Shown here piece after piece: positions 8,971 to 17,979 of a stretch of DNA of 64,000 nucleotides; within the stretch, counting starts at the first letter, position 1, and every line of letters starts with the position of its first letter. Below the pieces are notes generated by a model. That model ran no database searches. It had not been told where the DNA came from and saw only the letters and a list, made by a program, of their open reading frames with translations. Origin of the DNA: Thalassovita autumnalis (GTDB lineage: Bacteria > Pseudomonadota > Alphaproteobacteria > Rhodobacterales > Rhodobacteraceae); the NCBI RefSeq assembly GCF_001458255.1, contig NZ_CYSB01000026.1:62001-126000 (forward strand). Direction: 5' to 3'. A program made the translations under genes and the position numbers.

Positions 8971-10026
8971 ATGAGATTTTTAGCTTATGCCCTGTTATGC
9001 CTCCTGTTGTCCCTCAGCGCGACGAGAGCGCAGCAGTATCCCGCCTATAATGACATCTATGTTAATGATTTTGCTGAACTTTTAGACCTTGGACACGAAA
9101 GTATTCTAAGGCGGAATTTGGCCCGTTTGCGCGATGATCACGGGATTGAACTGACCGTTGTGACGATTGGTTCGATGTTGGACTATGGTCATGAGGGAAA
9201 CATCGAAGTTTTCGCTACCGGCCTGTTCAACAGCTGGGGTGTCGGCGATGCGACCCGCAACGACGGCGCGATGCTGTTGGTGGCGGTTGAGGACCGGGTG
9301 CTGCGGATCGAGGTGGGCGCGGGCTATGGTGACAGCAAGGACGTGAGCACCAAGCGGATCATTGATCGCATCATCGTGCCCCAGTTCAGTCAGGACAATT
9401 ACGCCAATGGCATCATGGAGGGTGCCGACGCGCTGATTGTGGAGCTGAGCGGTGTGGAAGAAGAGGTCTCCTCTGGAGAGGTGATCTATCCACCGGGGTA
9501 TGAGCCGCCGGGTTTCTTTGAGCGGAACGCCAAATGGTTTTACGCGGCGACAACGCCGGTAGCGGGTATTGGCGCGTTTTTCTTCATGCGTTGGCGCCGC
9601 CGCCGGCCACGGATCTGTCCGGTGGACGGTCAGCGCATGCAGCTGGTGCCGGAGGATCTGGACGACGCGCTGCTGAATGACGGGCAGGTGAAAGAAGAGC
9701 AGCTGAAGAGCGTTGACTACGACGTCTGGGAGTGCGGCCAATGCGGTCATCGCACAATTGAGGCCTATCGCGGTTGGTTCTCAGGTTATGGGGCTTGCCG
9801 GACGTGCAAATATCGCACGCTGGAAAGCGAAAGCACCGTGTTAGAGCATGCTACGACCTCCAGCACCGGGCGGCGGCGGGTGGACTATGAATGCCAGCAT
9901 TGCGGTGATACCTGGTCGGCGACTGAAATCATTCCGCGCAAGGAGCGCAGCTCTTCGTCGTCCTCCTCGTCTTCCTCGTTCGGGGGCGGCAGCTCATCCG
10001 GGGGCGGCAGTTCGGGCAGCTGGTGA
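8971..10026 (+). CDS. Exported TPM-domain protein with zinc-ribbon motifs and Ser/Gly tail
   Basis: A 351-residue TPM-domain (YgcG-like) protein. Order: signal peptide (MRFLAYALLCLLLSLSATRA), a TPM domain (about residues 25-165) with the typical NDFAELL start and the RIEVGAGYG core, a membrane helix around 189-206, an Arg-rich stop-transfer segment, then a cytoplasmic part with paired Cys motifs (CPVDG, CGQCGH near 255, CRTCKY near 277, CQHCGD near 308) that look like zinc ribbons, and a tail of Ser and Gly from about 325. TPM proteins have been linked to phosphatase activity, photosystem repair and membrane-protein quality control; I do not infer a substrate. The ATG at 8971 gives a clean signal peptide; a longer frame starts at 8911. 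It faces mutS tail to tail with no gap. Confidence 0.82.
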   Translation: MRFLAYALLCLLLSLSATRAQQYPAYNDIYVNDFAELLDLGHESILRRNLARLRDDHGIELTVVTIGSMLDYGHEGNIEVFATGLFNSWGVGDATRNDGAMLLVAVEDRVLRIEVGAGYGDSKDVSTKRIIDRIIVPQFSQDNYANGIMEGADALIVELSGVEEEVSSGEVIYPPGYEPPGFFERNAKWFYAATTPVAGIGAFFFMRWRRRRPRICPVDGQRMQLVPEDLDDALLNDGQVKEEQLKSVDYDVWECGQCGHRTIEAYRGWFSGYGACRTCKYRTLESESTVLEHATTSSTGRRRVDYECQHCGDTWSATEIIPRKERSSSSSSSSSSFGGGSSSGGGSSGSW

Positions 10027-12681
10027 TCAGCTGCCCTTGAGGTCCTTCAGCTCATAAAGCAGCGCCAGCGCCTCGCGGGGCGACAGGTCATCGGGCAGGA
10101 TCTGATCCAGTCTCTCTTCCAGCTTGGAAGGACCTTTGGCGGCTGCGGGTGGCGGCGGGGGCGGCGCGGCGGAGAACAGCGGCAGATCATCGATCACCGC
10201 CTGTTTTTTGCCGCCTTCACGTTCGCCTTTTTCCAGCGCGTCCAGCACCACACGGGCGCGGGCAACCACCGCATCCGGCAGGCCGGCCAGTTTGGCAACC
10301 TGCACCCCGTAGCTGCGATCCGCCGCGCCTTTGCGCACTTCGTGAAGGAAGATGACCTCACCCTCGAACTCCTTCACCGCAACGGTGGCGTTGTCGACGC
10401 CTTTCAGCTTCTCCGCCAGATTGGTCATCTCATGGTAATGGGTGGCAAACAGTGCGCGAGACTGGTTCACATCATGCAGATGTTCCAGCGTCGCCCAGGC
10501 GATGGAGAGGCCGTCATAGGTCGCGGTGCCGCGGCCGATTTCATCCAGAATGACCAGCGCGCGGTCGTCGGCCTGGTTCAGGATGGCAGCAGTTTCCACC
10601 ATTTCCACCATGAATGTTGAGCGGCCACGGGCCAGATCATCCGAGGCGCCGACGCGGCTGAACAGCTGACTTACGATGCCGATTTTTGCTGCCTTTGCAG
10701 GGACATAGCTGCCGGTCTGCGCCAGAAGTGCGATCAGGGCGTTCTGCCTGAGGAAGGTCGACTTACCCGCCATGTTGGGGCCGGTCAGCAGCCAGATATC
10801 GGCGCCTGGTGTGCCATCTGCAAGGTCGCAGTCATTGGCAATGAAGGGCGCCCCCCCCTGTTTGCGCAGCGCCAGTTCGACAACGGGATGCCGTCCACCA
10901 GTGATCTGCAAGGTGCGGGAGTCGTCCACCTGCGGTTTGGCCCAATCCTCGGCCCGGGCCAGATCGGCAAGGGCGGTGGCAAGGTCAAGTTCGGCCAAGG
11001 CCCGTGAGGCGACGTTCACGTGATCCGCACGGTCCAGAATGGCGCGGGCCAGGCTGTCAAACAGACGCTTTTCAATCTCCAACGCGCGACCACCGGCGTT
11101 GAGGATCTTGGTCTCCATCTCCGACAGGGGGACGGTGGTAAAACGCACCTGATTGGCGGTAGTCTGGCGGTGTTTGAACGTGTCCGACAGCGGTTCAGAC
11201 AGCATCTTGTCAGCGTGGGTGGCCGTCACCTCAACGAAATAGCCAAGCACGTTATTGTGCTTAACTTTCAGGGAGTTGATGCCAGTCAGTTCCTGATATT
11301 CGGATTGCATCGCGGCGATGACGGATCGGCCTTCATCGCGCAGCTGGCGCATTTCATCCAGCTCTTCGTCAAAGCCAGGGGCGATAAAGCCACCGTCACG
11401 GGCCAGCAGCGGTGGCTCCGCGATCAGCGCGTTTTCCAACAGGTCGGTCAGCTCATCATGGCCCACCAGCGCTTCAGCAGCATTGCGCAGCAGATCGGGC
11501 AGGGGCGCGTCCGCAATGCGGTCGCTGATCTGGGCAGCCTGTCCCAGACCGTTGCGGATGGCCGCCAGATCGCGGGGGCCGCCACGCTCCAGACCCAGCC
11601 GGGACAGGGCGCGATCAAGATCGGGCACCTTGCGCAGATCATCGCGCAGATCTTCGGCCAATCGGGACTGTTCCAGCGCAAAATCGACTGCAGCCAAGCG
11701 ATCACGGATCACGTTCAACACCCGCGATGGGCTGGACAGGCGGCGTTCCAGCAGGCGGGCCCCGGCAGCGGTGACGGTGCGGTCAATCGCCGCCAGCAGG
11801 GAACCGGCGCGGCCTCCGTTCATCGATTGGGTCAGTTCCAGATTGCGGCGGGTGGCGGCATCGATCTGCATCACCCGCGCCTGAGCTTCGCGCACCGGCT
11901 TTTGCAATAGCGGCAGCTTGCCCTTCTGGGTGATCTCCAGATATTCGACCACGGCGCCCATCGCCGACACTTCGGCACGGGTGAATTGGCCAAACGCCTC
12001 CAGCGAGCCGACGGAGAACAGGGCGCAAAGCCGTTTTTCCGCCGATGTGCTGTCAAATGCTGCGCGGGACAGTGGTGTCAACGACGTGCCCGATTCAGAG
12101 CCTATTTCGGCCAAATCGGCCTCTGAAGCCTCAGAAATCACCAGTTCTGAGGGCATCAGACGTGCTAGCTCCGGCCCCAGACGCACCGGGGGCAGGGGCA
12201 TCACATGAAATTCGCCGGTGGAGATATCGACCCAGGCCAATGCGGCCTCATCCCGGACCATCGCATAGGCCGCGAGGAAGTTGTGGCGGCGGGCTTCCAG
12301 CAGGGAATCTTCGGTCAGGGTGCCGGGGGTGACAAGGCGCACAACGTCCCGTTTCACCACCGCCTTGTAGCCGCGTTTCTTGGCCTCTGCCGGGCTTTCC
12401 ATCTGTTCACAGACGGCCACGCGGAAACCTTTGCGGATCAGGGTCAGCAGGTAGCCCTCGGCGGCATGTACGGGGACGCCACACATGGGAATGTCGGCAC
12501 CATTGTGTTTGCCACGTTTGGTCAGTGCGATGTCCAGCGCTTCGGCTGCGGCGACCGCATCGTCAAAAAACATCTCGTAGAAATCGCCCATCCGGTAGAA
12601 CAGAAGCGCGTTTTCATAGGCTTCCTTGATCTCCAGATATTGTGCCATCATTGGCGTCACTGCTGCTTTGGCCCCGGCCAC
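10027..12681 (-). CDS. mutS: DNA mismatch repair protein MutS
   Basis: Recognises base mismatches and small loops and starts methyl-independent or strand-directed repair with MutL. Domains in order: mismatch-binding domain with the FYRMGDFYEMF motif whose Phe stacks on the mismatch, connector, lever/clamp, and the C-terminal ABC-type ATPase with TGPNMAGKST (Walker A), VILDEIGRGTATYDG (Walker B/signature) and ATHYHEM. The open frame extends to 12753, but the GTG at 12681 has an AAGGGGG ribosome site at good spacing and yields 884 residues, the normal length. It ends adjacent to the convergent TPM gene, sharing no terminator that I can see. Confidence 0.96.
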   Translation of the reverse strand: MAGAKAAVTPMMAQYLEIKEAYENALLFYRMGDFYEMFFDDAVAAAEALDIALTKRGKHNGADIPMCGVPVHAAEGYLLTLIRKGFRVAVCEQMESPAEAKKRGYKAVVKRDVVRLVTPGTLTEDSLLEARRHNFLAAYAMVRDEAALAWVDISTGEFHVMPLPPVRLGPELARLMPSELVISEASEADLAEIGSESGTSLTPLSRAAFDSTSAEKRLCALFSVGSLEAFGQFTRAEVSAMGAVVEYLEITQKGKLPLLQKPVREAQARVMQIDAATRRNLELTQSMNGGRAGSLLAAIDRTVTAAGARLLERRLSSPSRVLNVIRDRLAAVDFALEQSRLAEDLRDDLRKVPDLDRALSRLGLERGGPRDLAAIRNGLGQAAQISDRIADAPLPDLLRNAAEALVGHDELTDLLENALIAEPPLLARDGGFIAPGFDEELDEMRQLRDEGRSVIAAMQSEYQELTGINSLKVKHNNVLGYFVEVTATHADKMLSEPLSDTFKHRQTTANQVRFTTVPLSEMETKILNAGGRALEIEKRLFDSLARAILDRADHVNVASRALAELDLATALADLARAEDWAKPQVDDSRTLQITGGRHPVVELALRKQGGAPFIANDCDLADGTPGADIWLLTGPNMAGKSTFLRQNALIALLAQTGSYVPAKAAKIGIVSQLFSRVGASDDLARGRSTFMVEMVETAAILNQADDRALVILDEIGRGTATYDGLSIAWATLEHLHDVNQSRALFATHYHEMTNLAEKLKGVDNATVAVKEFEGEVIFLHEVRKGAADRSYGVQVAKLAGLPDAVVARARVVLDALEKGEREGGKKQAVIDDLPLFSAAPPPPPPAAAKGPSKLEERLDQILPDDLSPREALALLYELKDLKGS

Positions 12682-12773
12682 CCCATGTCCCCCTTGGGTT
12701 TCTTTCGCGTGACAATACTGGGACCGCGAAACAGGGGGAAGGGCAGATTGCACGGGTGCGTTCGTTCGGTCCC

Positions 12774-12792
12774 ATTTGAAGGAGTTTCAAAT
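12774..12792. repeat. Seven-base perfect inverted repeat between mutS and maeB
   Basis: ATTTGAA at 12774-12780 and TTCAAAT at 12786-12792, separated by GGAGT, lie in the 245-base gap between the divergent mutS and maeB starts. It is flanked by CCC on the left and TCCC on the right. It could be an operator; no regulator is identified. Confidence 0.4.
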
Positions 12793-12926
12793 TCCCGTCA
12801 GATTGCAGGTTTGCTAGCGATAACAGTAGGGTTTGGGCGGATGAGATCCGCTGCAAGCGGTTGAGGCCGAGGGCCGCAACAGGTATGCAGGCGTGAACTT
12901 AGAAATTTTCGGAATGAAAAACCGCC

Positions 12927-15182
12927 ATGACAAAGCAGAAAATTACGTCAAGTGAGGCTTTGGCCTTTCATTTGGAACCGACACCCGGAAAGTGGGAGGT
13001 TCAGGCCACCGTTCCGATGACCACCCAGCGTGACCTGTCGCTGGCCTATTCGCCCGGTGTGGCCGTCCCCTGTGAGGCGATCGCCGAAAACCCGGAACTG
13101 GCCTATGACTACACCAACAAGGGTAACCTTGTTGCAGTGATCTCCAACGGGACCGCGGTTTTGGGTCTGGGCAATCTGGGTGCACTTGGCTCCAAGCCGG
13201 TGATGGAGGGGAAATCGGTCCTGTTCAAACGGTTTGCCGACGTGAACTCGATCGATCTGGAACTGGACACCGAAGACCCGGATGAGTTCATCAAGGCGGT
13301 GAAGCTGATGGGGCCCAGCTTTGGCGGGATCAACCTCGAAGACATCAAAGCGCCGGAATGTTTCATTATTGAGCAGAAGCTCAAAGAAGAGATGGATATC
13401 CCGGTTTTCCACGATGACCAGCACGGCACCGCCGTGATCTGCGCCGCCGGTCTGATCAACGCGCTGCACCTCAGCGGCAAGAAGATCGAAGATGTGAAGA
13501 TCGTCCTCAACGGGGCTGGTGCGGCAGGGATCGCCTGTATCGAACTGCTGAAAGCCATGGGCGCGCGGCATGAGAACTGCATCGTGTGTGACACCAAAGG
13601 TGTGATTTATCAGGGCCGTACCGAGGGTATGAACCAGTGGAAATCGGCCCATGCTGTCGCAACCAAACTGCGCACGCTCGAAGAGGCGATGGAGGGCGCA
13701 GATGTCTTCCTGGGCGTTTCCGTCAAGGGGGCTGTGACGCAGGACATGGTGCAGGCCATGGCTGATGATCCAGTGATCTTCGCGATGGCGAACCCGGATC
13801 CGGAAATCACCCCTGAGGAGGCCCATGCGGTCCGCCCTGACGCTATCGTGGCCACCGGCCGGTCTGATTACCCGAACCAGGTGAACAACGTTCTGGGCTT
13901 CCCTTATCTGTTCCGCGGTGCGCTGGATATTCATGCCCGTGCCATCAATGATGAGATGAAGATCGCCTGCGCCGAAGCCTTGGCCGAACTGGCCCGTCAG
14001 GATGTGCCGGATGAGGTGGCGATGGCCTATGGCAAAACGCTGAGCTTTGGCCGGGATTACATCATTCCCACGCCGTTTGACCCGCGTCTGATCCACATGA
14101 TCCCGCCGCGTGTTGCCAAGGCAGGGATGGACACCGGCGCGGCGCGCCGTCCGATCATTGATATGGATGGCTATGAGCTGTCGCTGAAATCGCGGATGGA
14201 TCCGACCGCCAACGTGATGCGCGGTATTCATGCCCGCGCCCGCAAGGCACAGGCGCGGATGATTTTTGCCGAGGGGGATGATCCCCGCGTATTGCGTGCT
14301 GCGGTGCAGTACCAGCGGTCCGGCCTGGGCAAGGCGCTGGTGGTGGGCCGTGAGCCCGACGTGAAAGAGAAGCTGGAAGCGGCAGGCATGGCCGATGCCG
14401 TGCGTGAGCTGGAGGTGGTGAACGCCGCCAACACCCGCCACCTGGATCAGTACAAAGACTTCCTCTACCAGCGTCTGCAGCGCAAAGGCTTTGACCGCCA
14501 CGATGTGCACCGTCTGGCCAGCCGTGACCGGCATGTCTTCTCATCTCTGATGTTGGCGCATGGCCACGGCGACGGTCTGATCACCGGCGCAACCCGGAAA
14601 TCTGCGCATGTGCTGGAACTGGTGAACCACGTCTTTGACGCCGATGCCGCCAACGGCGCGGTTGGTGTGACGGCGCTTTTGAACAAAGGCCGGATTGTGC
14701 TGGTGGCGGATACGCTGGTGCATGAATGGCCTGATGAGGAGGATCTGGCGACCATCGCGGAACGCTCTGCCGATGTGGCCCGTCACATGGGGTTGGAGCC
14801 GCGCGTGGCGTTTGTCAGCTTCTCGACCTTTGGCTATCCGGTGTCGGAACGCGCGACCAAAATGCATGTCGCTCCACAGGTGCTGGAACGCCGCGGTGTT
14901 GACTTCGAGTTTGAAGGCGAAATGACCGTCGACGTGGCGCTGAACCCGCAGGCGCAAGAGGCCTATCCGTTCCAGCGCCTATCTGGTCCGGCCAACATCC
15001 TGGTGGTGCCGGCGCGCCACTCGGCCTCGATCTCGGTCAAGTTGATGCAGGAAATGGGCGGGGCAACGGTGATTGGTCCGATCCTGGCGGGCATCGATAA
15101 CTCGATCCAGATCTGCTCAACCAACTCCACCGCCAATGACATCCTGAATATGGCAGTTCTGGCGGCCTGTAAGGTGGGTTAA
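12927..15182 (+). CDS. maeB: NADP-dependent malic enzyme with C-terminal phosphotransacetylase-like domain
   Basis: Oxidatively decarboxylates malate to pyruvate, producing NADPH. The 751-residue protein is the long, fused form: malic enzyme N-terminal and NAD-binding domains (about residues 1-420; YSPGVAVPC, DDQHGTAV, NGAGAAGIAC, ANPDPEI) followed by a phosphotransacetylase-like domain (about 430-751; MGGATVIGPILAGI near the end). In known fused enzymes the latter is regulatory, binding acetyl-CoA, rather than a functional phosphotransacetylase. The gene stands alone between the divergent mutS and a strong terminator at 15203. Confidence 0.95.
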   Translation: MTKQKITSSEALAFHLEPTPGKWEVQATVPMTTQRDLSLAYSPGVAVPCEAIAENPELAYDYTNKGNLVAVISNGTAVLGLGNLGALGSKPVMEGKSVLFKRFADVNSIDLELDTEDPDEFIKAVKLMGPSFGGINLEDIKAPECFIIEQKLKEEMDIPVFHDDQHGTAVICAAGLINALHLSGKKIEDVKIVLNGAGAAGIACIELLKAMGARHENCIVCDTKGVIYQGRTEGMNQWKSAHAVATKLRTLEEAMEGADVFLGVSVKGAVTQDMVQAMADDPVIFAMANPDPEITPEEAHAVRPDAIVATGRSDYPNQVNNVLGFPYLFRGALDIHARAINDEMKIACAEALAELARQDVPDEVAMAYGKTLSFGRDYIIPTPFDPRLIHMIPPRVAKAGMDTGAARRPIIDMDGYELSLKSRMDPTANVMRGIHARARKAQARMIFAEGDDPRVLRAAVQYQRSGLGKALVVGREPDVKEKLEAAGMADAVRELEVVNAANTRHLDQYKDFLYQRLQRKGFDRHDVHRLASRDRHVFSSLMLAHGHGDGLITGATRKSAHVLELVNHVFDADAANGAVGVTALLNKGRIVLVADTLVHEWPDEEDLATIAERSADVARHMGLEPRVAFVSFSTFGYPVSERATKMHVAPQVLERRGVDFEFEGEMTVDVALNPQAQEAYPFQRLSGPANILVVPARHSASISVKLMQEMGGATVIGPILAGIDNSIQICSTNSTANDILNMAVLAACKVG

Positions 15183-15202
15183 GCCCGAACTACTTAAATT
15201 GG

Positions 15203-15240
15203 AAACGCCCGGTAGAGTGATCTGCCGGGCGTTTTCTTTT
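15203..15240 (+). terminator. Intrinsic terminator after maeB
   Basis: Perfect ten-base stem (15203-15212 with 15225-15234, AAACGCCCGG arm) followed by a T-rich run. Confidence 0.9.
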
Positions 15241-15332
15241 GCGGCGGGTTAGGGCCACGCCCGGGCAAAAGGCCGCTTGCAATCTCCCCAATTCTCCCGT
15301 CAATCTGGCGCTTCACTTCAAAGGGGCGTGAC

Positions 15333-16220
15333 ATGGCACTCTGGAACCTTGGCTCAATCAACGCGGATCATTTCTATCGGCTGGATCACATCCCGGCGCC
15401 GGGGGAAACGATCCTGAGCGGCGGGCTCAGCACCGGATTGGGCGGCAAAGGGGCCAATATGTCCGTGGCGGCGGCCCGTGCGGGGGGACGGGTGGCGCAT
15501 ATCGGGGCTGTGGGCCGGGATGGCCAGTGGGCGATCGACCGGCTGACTGAATATGGCGTCGACACCCGCCCGATTGCCAAACTGGACGCGCCCACGGGCC
15601 ACGCCATCATCATGTTGGACCCACAGGGCGAAAACGCCATCATCGTGCATCCCGGCGCCAATGAGGCGATCGGCGAAGATCAGATCGGTCTGGCCCTGTC
15701 AGAGGCGGCGCAGGGCGATATGCTGGTGATGCAGAATGAAACCAATGCGCAGGCGTTTTCGGCTGAAACAGGGTCTAAACTGGGGCTGCGTGTTGCCTAT
15801 GCCGCCGCCCCGTTTGATGCGGATGCCGTACGTGCGGTTCTGCCCTTTATCGACGTTTTGGTGCTCAATGAAATTGAAATGTCGCAGCTGCAGGCCGCTA
15901 CCGGCCTCAACCCCTCGGCCGAGATGGGGGTGGCCACGGTTGTGGTGACCAAAGGCGAAAAAGGCTGCACGCTTTACGATCAGTCCAATGGCTGGGCGGC
16001 GCAGGATTTTCCGGCGATCAAGGTGGATCCGGTGGACACCACCGGGGCAGGTGACACGTTTACCGGCTATTTCCTGGCGGGTCTGGATCGCGGCGCCAGC
16101 AATACTGAGGCGATTGAACTGGCGATCAAAGCCTCAGCATTGATGGTCACCCGTCAGGGCACCGCAGATGTGATCCCGGATTTGAAGGACGTGCTGGATT
16201 GGCAGCCCGGCGCGGCGTGA
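15333..16220 (+). CDS. PfkB-family carbohydrate kinase, ribokinase-like
   Basis: A 295-residue PfkB/ribokinase fold kinase. The N-terminal family signature is GLGGKGANMSVAAARAG (about residues 36-52) and the C-terminal signature with the catalytic Asp and anion hole is DTTGAGDTFTGYFLAGL (about 236-252). Ribokinase is the nearest family by these motifs, but no ribose transporter or mutarotase is adjacent, so the sugar is not settled. It has its own AAGGGG ribosome site and begins 93 bases after the maeB terminator. Confidence 0.85.
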   Translation: MALWNLGSINADHFYRLDHIPAPGETILSGGLSTGLGGKGANMSVAAARAGGRVAHIGAVGRDGQWAIDRLTEYGVDTRPIAKLDAPTGHAIIMLDPQGENAIIVHPGANEAIGEDQIGLALSEAAQGDMLVMQNETNAQAFSAETGSKLGLRVAYAAAPFDADAVRAVLPFIDVLVLNEIEMSQLQAATGLNPSAEMGVATVVVTKGEKGCTLYDQSNGWAAQDFPAIKVDPVDTTGAGDTFTGYFLAGLDRGASNTEAIELAIKASALMVTRQGTADVIPDLKDVLDWQPGAA

Positions 16221-16242
16221 GGGGGCCAATGGCCCCGCTCCG

Positions 16243-16905
16243 TTACTTGTTCGCAAATGGTGCCGCATCACCCCAGAGGGCTTTGACCCGCTGGTCGCGG
16301 CCACAGGCATCGCGGTAACGTTTGTAGGCTTTGGATTGTTTGATCGGGCCAAACCGGGTCAGCACAATCTTGGACCCTTTGTAATAATCCTGATGGTAGG
16401 CTTCAGCCTCATAAAACCGGTTGGCGTCCAGAATAGGCGTCACGATTTTCTGCCCCAGCGCGCTTTGCGCTTCGGCTTTGACCTTCTCCGCCAGGGCCTT
16501 TTCCGATGGTCTAGAGACGAAAACAGCGGTGCGGTAGCTTTCGCCGCGATCACAGAACTGGCCGCCGGCATCCGTGGGATCAACCGAGCGGAAGAACATC
16601 TGCAACAGCGCCTCACGGCTGACTTGGGCGGGGTTAAAGGTGATCTCAACCGCCTCATAATGGCCGGTGCCGCCTTTGCCGATCTGTTTGTAAGTCGGGT
16701 TCTTAGTGGTGCCGCCGGTATAACCAGAAACCACTTCAATCACGCCGGGGACGCTTTCGAAGTCGCTTTCGACGCACCAGAAACACCCGCCCGCGACAAT
16801 CAACTCCTCTGTCTGGGCGGCCTGCAGCTTGCCGCATTGGGCGATCAGCCCAACACCAATGGCCAGAGCCAGTAAAGCGGGTTTGAAATCGTTAATGCGC
16901 AACAT
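16243..16905 (-). CDS. msrA: Peptide methionine-S-sulfoxide reductase MsrA, exported form
   Basis: Reduces methionine S-sulfoxide in proteins. The active site is GGCFWC with catalytic Cys41, followed by family blocks VVSGYTGG, NPTYKQIGKGGTGHYEAVEI and YRTAVF. The first about 30 residues form a signal peptide or anchor (hydrophobic LLALAIGVGLIAQC, ending LQAA), so this copy probably acts in the periplasm; cytosolic MsrA lacks it. Further Cys residues (in GGQFCDRG and near the C-terminus) may resolve the sulfenic acid. It is convergent with the sugar kinase and divergent from the aminotransferase. Confidence 0.93.
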   Translation of the reverse strand: MLRINDFKPALLALAIGVGLIAQCGKLQAAQTEELIVAGGCFWCVESDFESVPGVIEVVSGYTGGTTKNPTYKQIGKGGTGHYEAVEITFNPAQVSREALLQMFFRSVDPTDAGGQFCDRGESYRTAVFVSRPSEKALAEKVKAEAQSALGQKIVTPILDANRFYEAEAYHQDYYKGSKIVLTRFGPIKQSKAYKRYRDACGRDQRVKALWGDAAPFANK

Positions 16906-17067
16906 CGGCGGTCCTCCTGATCGGTGCGGTTAAGCTTGCAGATGTTGGGCGTGGGCGAAAGATAGGCTCACAGAAGCTTGAGGCGGTGTGAATTGGCCTT
17001 GGGATCCAAAATCCACTTTCCCCCACCCGGCCCGCAGATTAGCCTGTCCCAGCAAGTAGGAGGCACC

Positions 17068-17979
17068 ATGCAAGAAGACCACGTCAGCACCCATCAGGCC
17101 GAAGAAGATGCCCGCAACGAACAGATCCTGATTTACCTGAACGGTAAGATTGTCCCCAAGGCCGAGGCGGTGGTTTCGGTTTATGACAGCGGGTTCATGC
17201 TGGGTGATGGTATCTGGGAGGGGCTGCGCCTCTACAACAACACATGGGCCTTTCTGGACGATCATATGGACCGGTTGTTTGAGGCATCGCTGGCGGTGGA
17301 TCTGGACATTGGCATGACCCGCGAACAGGTGATTTCGGCCTTGTTAGAGACGCAAAATGCCAATCGCATGACCCACGACGCCCATGCCCGGCTGATGATC
17401 ACCCGTGGGTTGAAGGTGCGCCCGTTCCAGCATCCCAGCCTGTCGCAGACCGGGCCGACGGTTGCGATCATTATGGAACATTCCAAACCCTCGATCCCGC
17501 GCCCTATTCGGCTGGCCACGGTGCCGCATCAGCGCGGGCTGCCGATGACGCAGGATCCGAAACTCAACTCTCATTCAAAGCTGAACTGCATTTTGGCCTG
17601 CATCGCCGCCGAAAAGGCTGGCGCGGATGAGGCGCTGATGCTGGATGTGCATGGCTTTGTGAACACCACCAACGCCTGCAACTTTTTCATTGTACGGAAG
17701 GGGGAGGTTTGGACCTCCACCGGGGATTATTGCATGAACGGCATCACGCGGCAGAAGGTGATCGACCTCTGCCGCTCTAACGGCATCCCGGTGCATGAGA
17801 GGAATTATTCGCTGGTCGATACCTATGGCGCGGATGAGGCGTTTCTGACCGGCACCTTTGGCGCGCAAACGCCTGTAGGGGACATTGACGGCCGCCAGAT
17901 CGGTGATGGCCAGATGGGGCCGATGACCAAGAAGATCCGCGCGCTTTACAAAGAGCTGATCGAACGGGAATGCGCCTGA
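17068..17979 (+). CDS. Class IV PLP-dependent aminotransferase
   Basis: A 303-residue fold-type IV aminotransferase, related to branched-chain and D-amino-acid aminotransferases and 4-amino-4-deoxychorismate lyase. Seen in sequence: the N-terminal YDSGFMLGDGIWEGLRLY block, the probable PLP lysine in NSHSKLNCILA (about residue 174), EALMLDVHGFVNTTNACNFF and the late GTFGAQTPV loop. The exact substrate cannot be fixed from motifs. The ATG at 17068 follows TAGGAGG at ideal spacing; the open frame extends 90 bases upstream without support. Its stop overlaps the ATG of the sulfotransferase-like gene (TGATG), so the two are translationally coupled. Confidence 0.88.
   Translation: MQEDHVSTHQAEEDARNEQILIYLNGKIVPKAEAVVSVYDSGFMLGDGIWEGLRLYNNTWAFLDDHMDRLFEASLAVDLDIGMTREQVISALLETQNANRMTHDAHARLMITRGLKVRPFQHPSLSQTGPTVAIIMEHSKPSIPRPIRLATVPHQRGLPMTQDPKLNSHSKLNCILACIAAEKAGADEALMLDVHGFVNTTNACNFFIVRKGEVWTSTGDYCMNGITRQKVIDLCRSNGIPVHERNYSLVDTYGADEAFLTGTFGAQTPVGDIDGRQIGDGQMGPMTKKIRALYKELIERECA

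Noticed and set aside
12948-14534. A 528-codon minus-strand open frame opposite maeB
   Set aside because: It is His-rich shadow sequence without a recognisable domain; maeB is clear.
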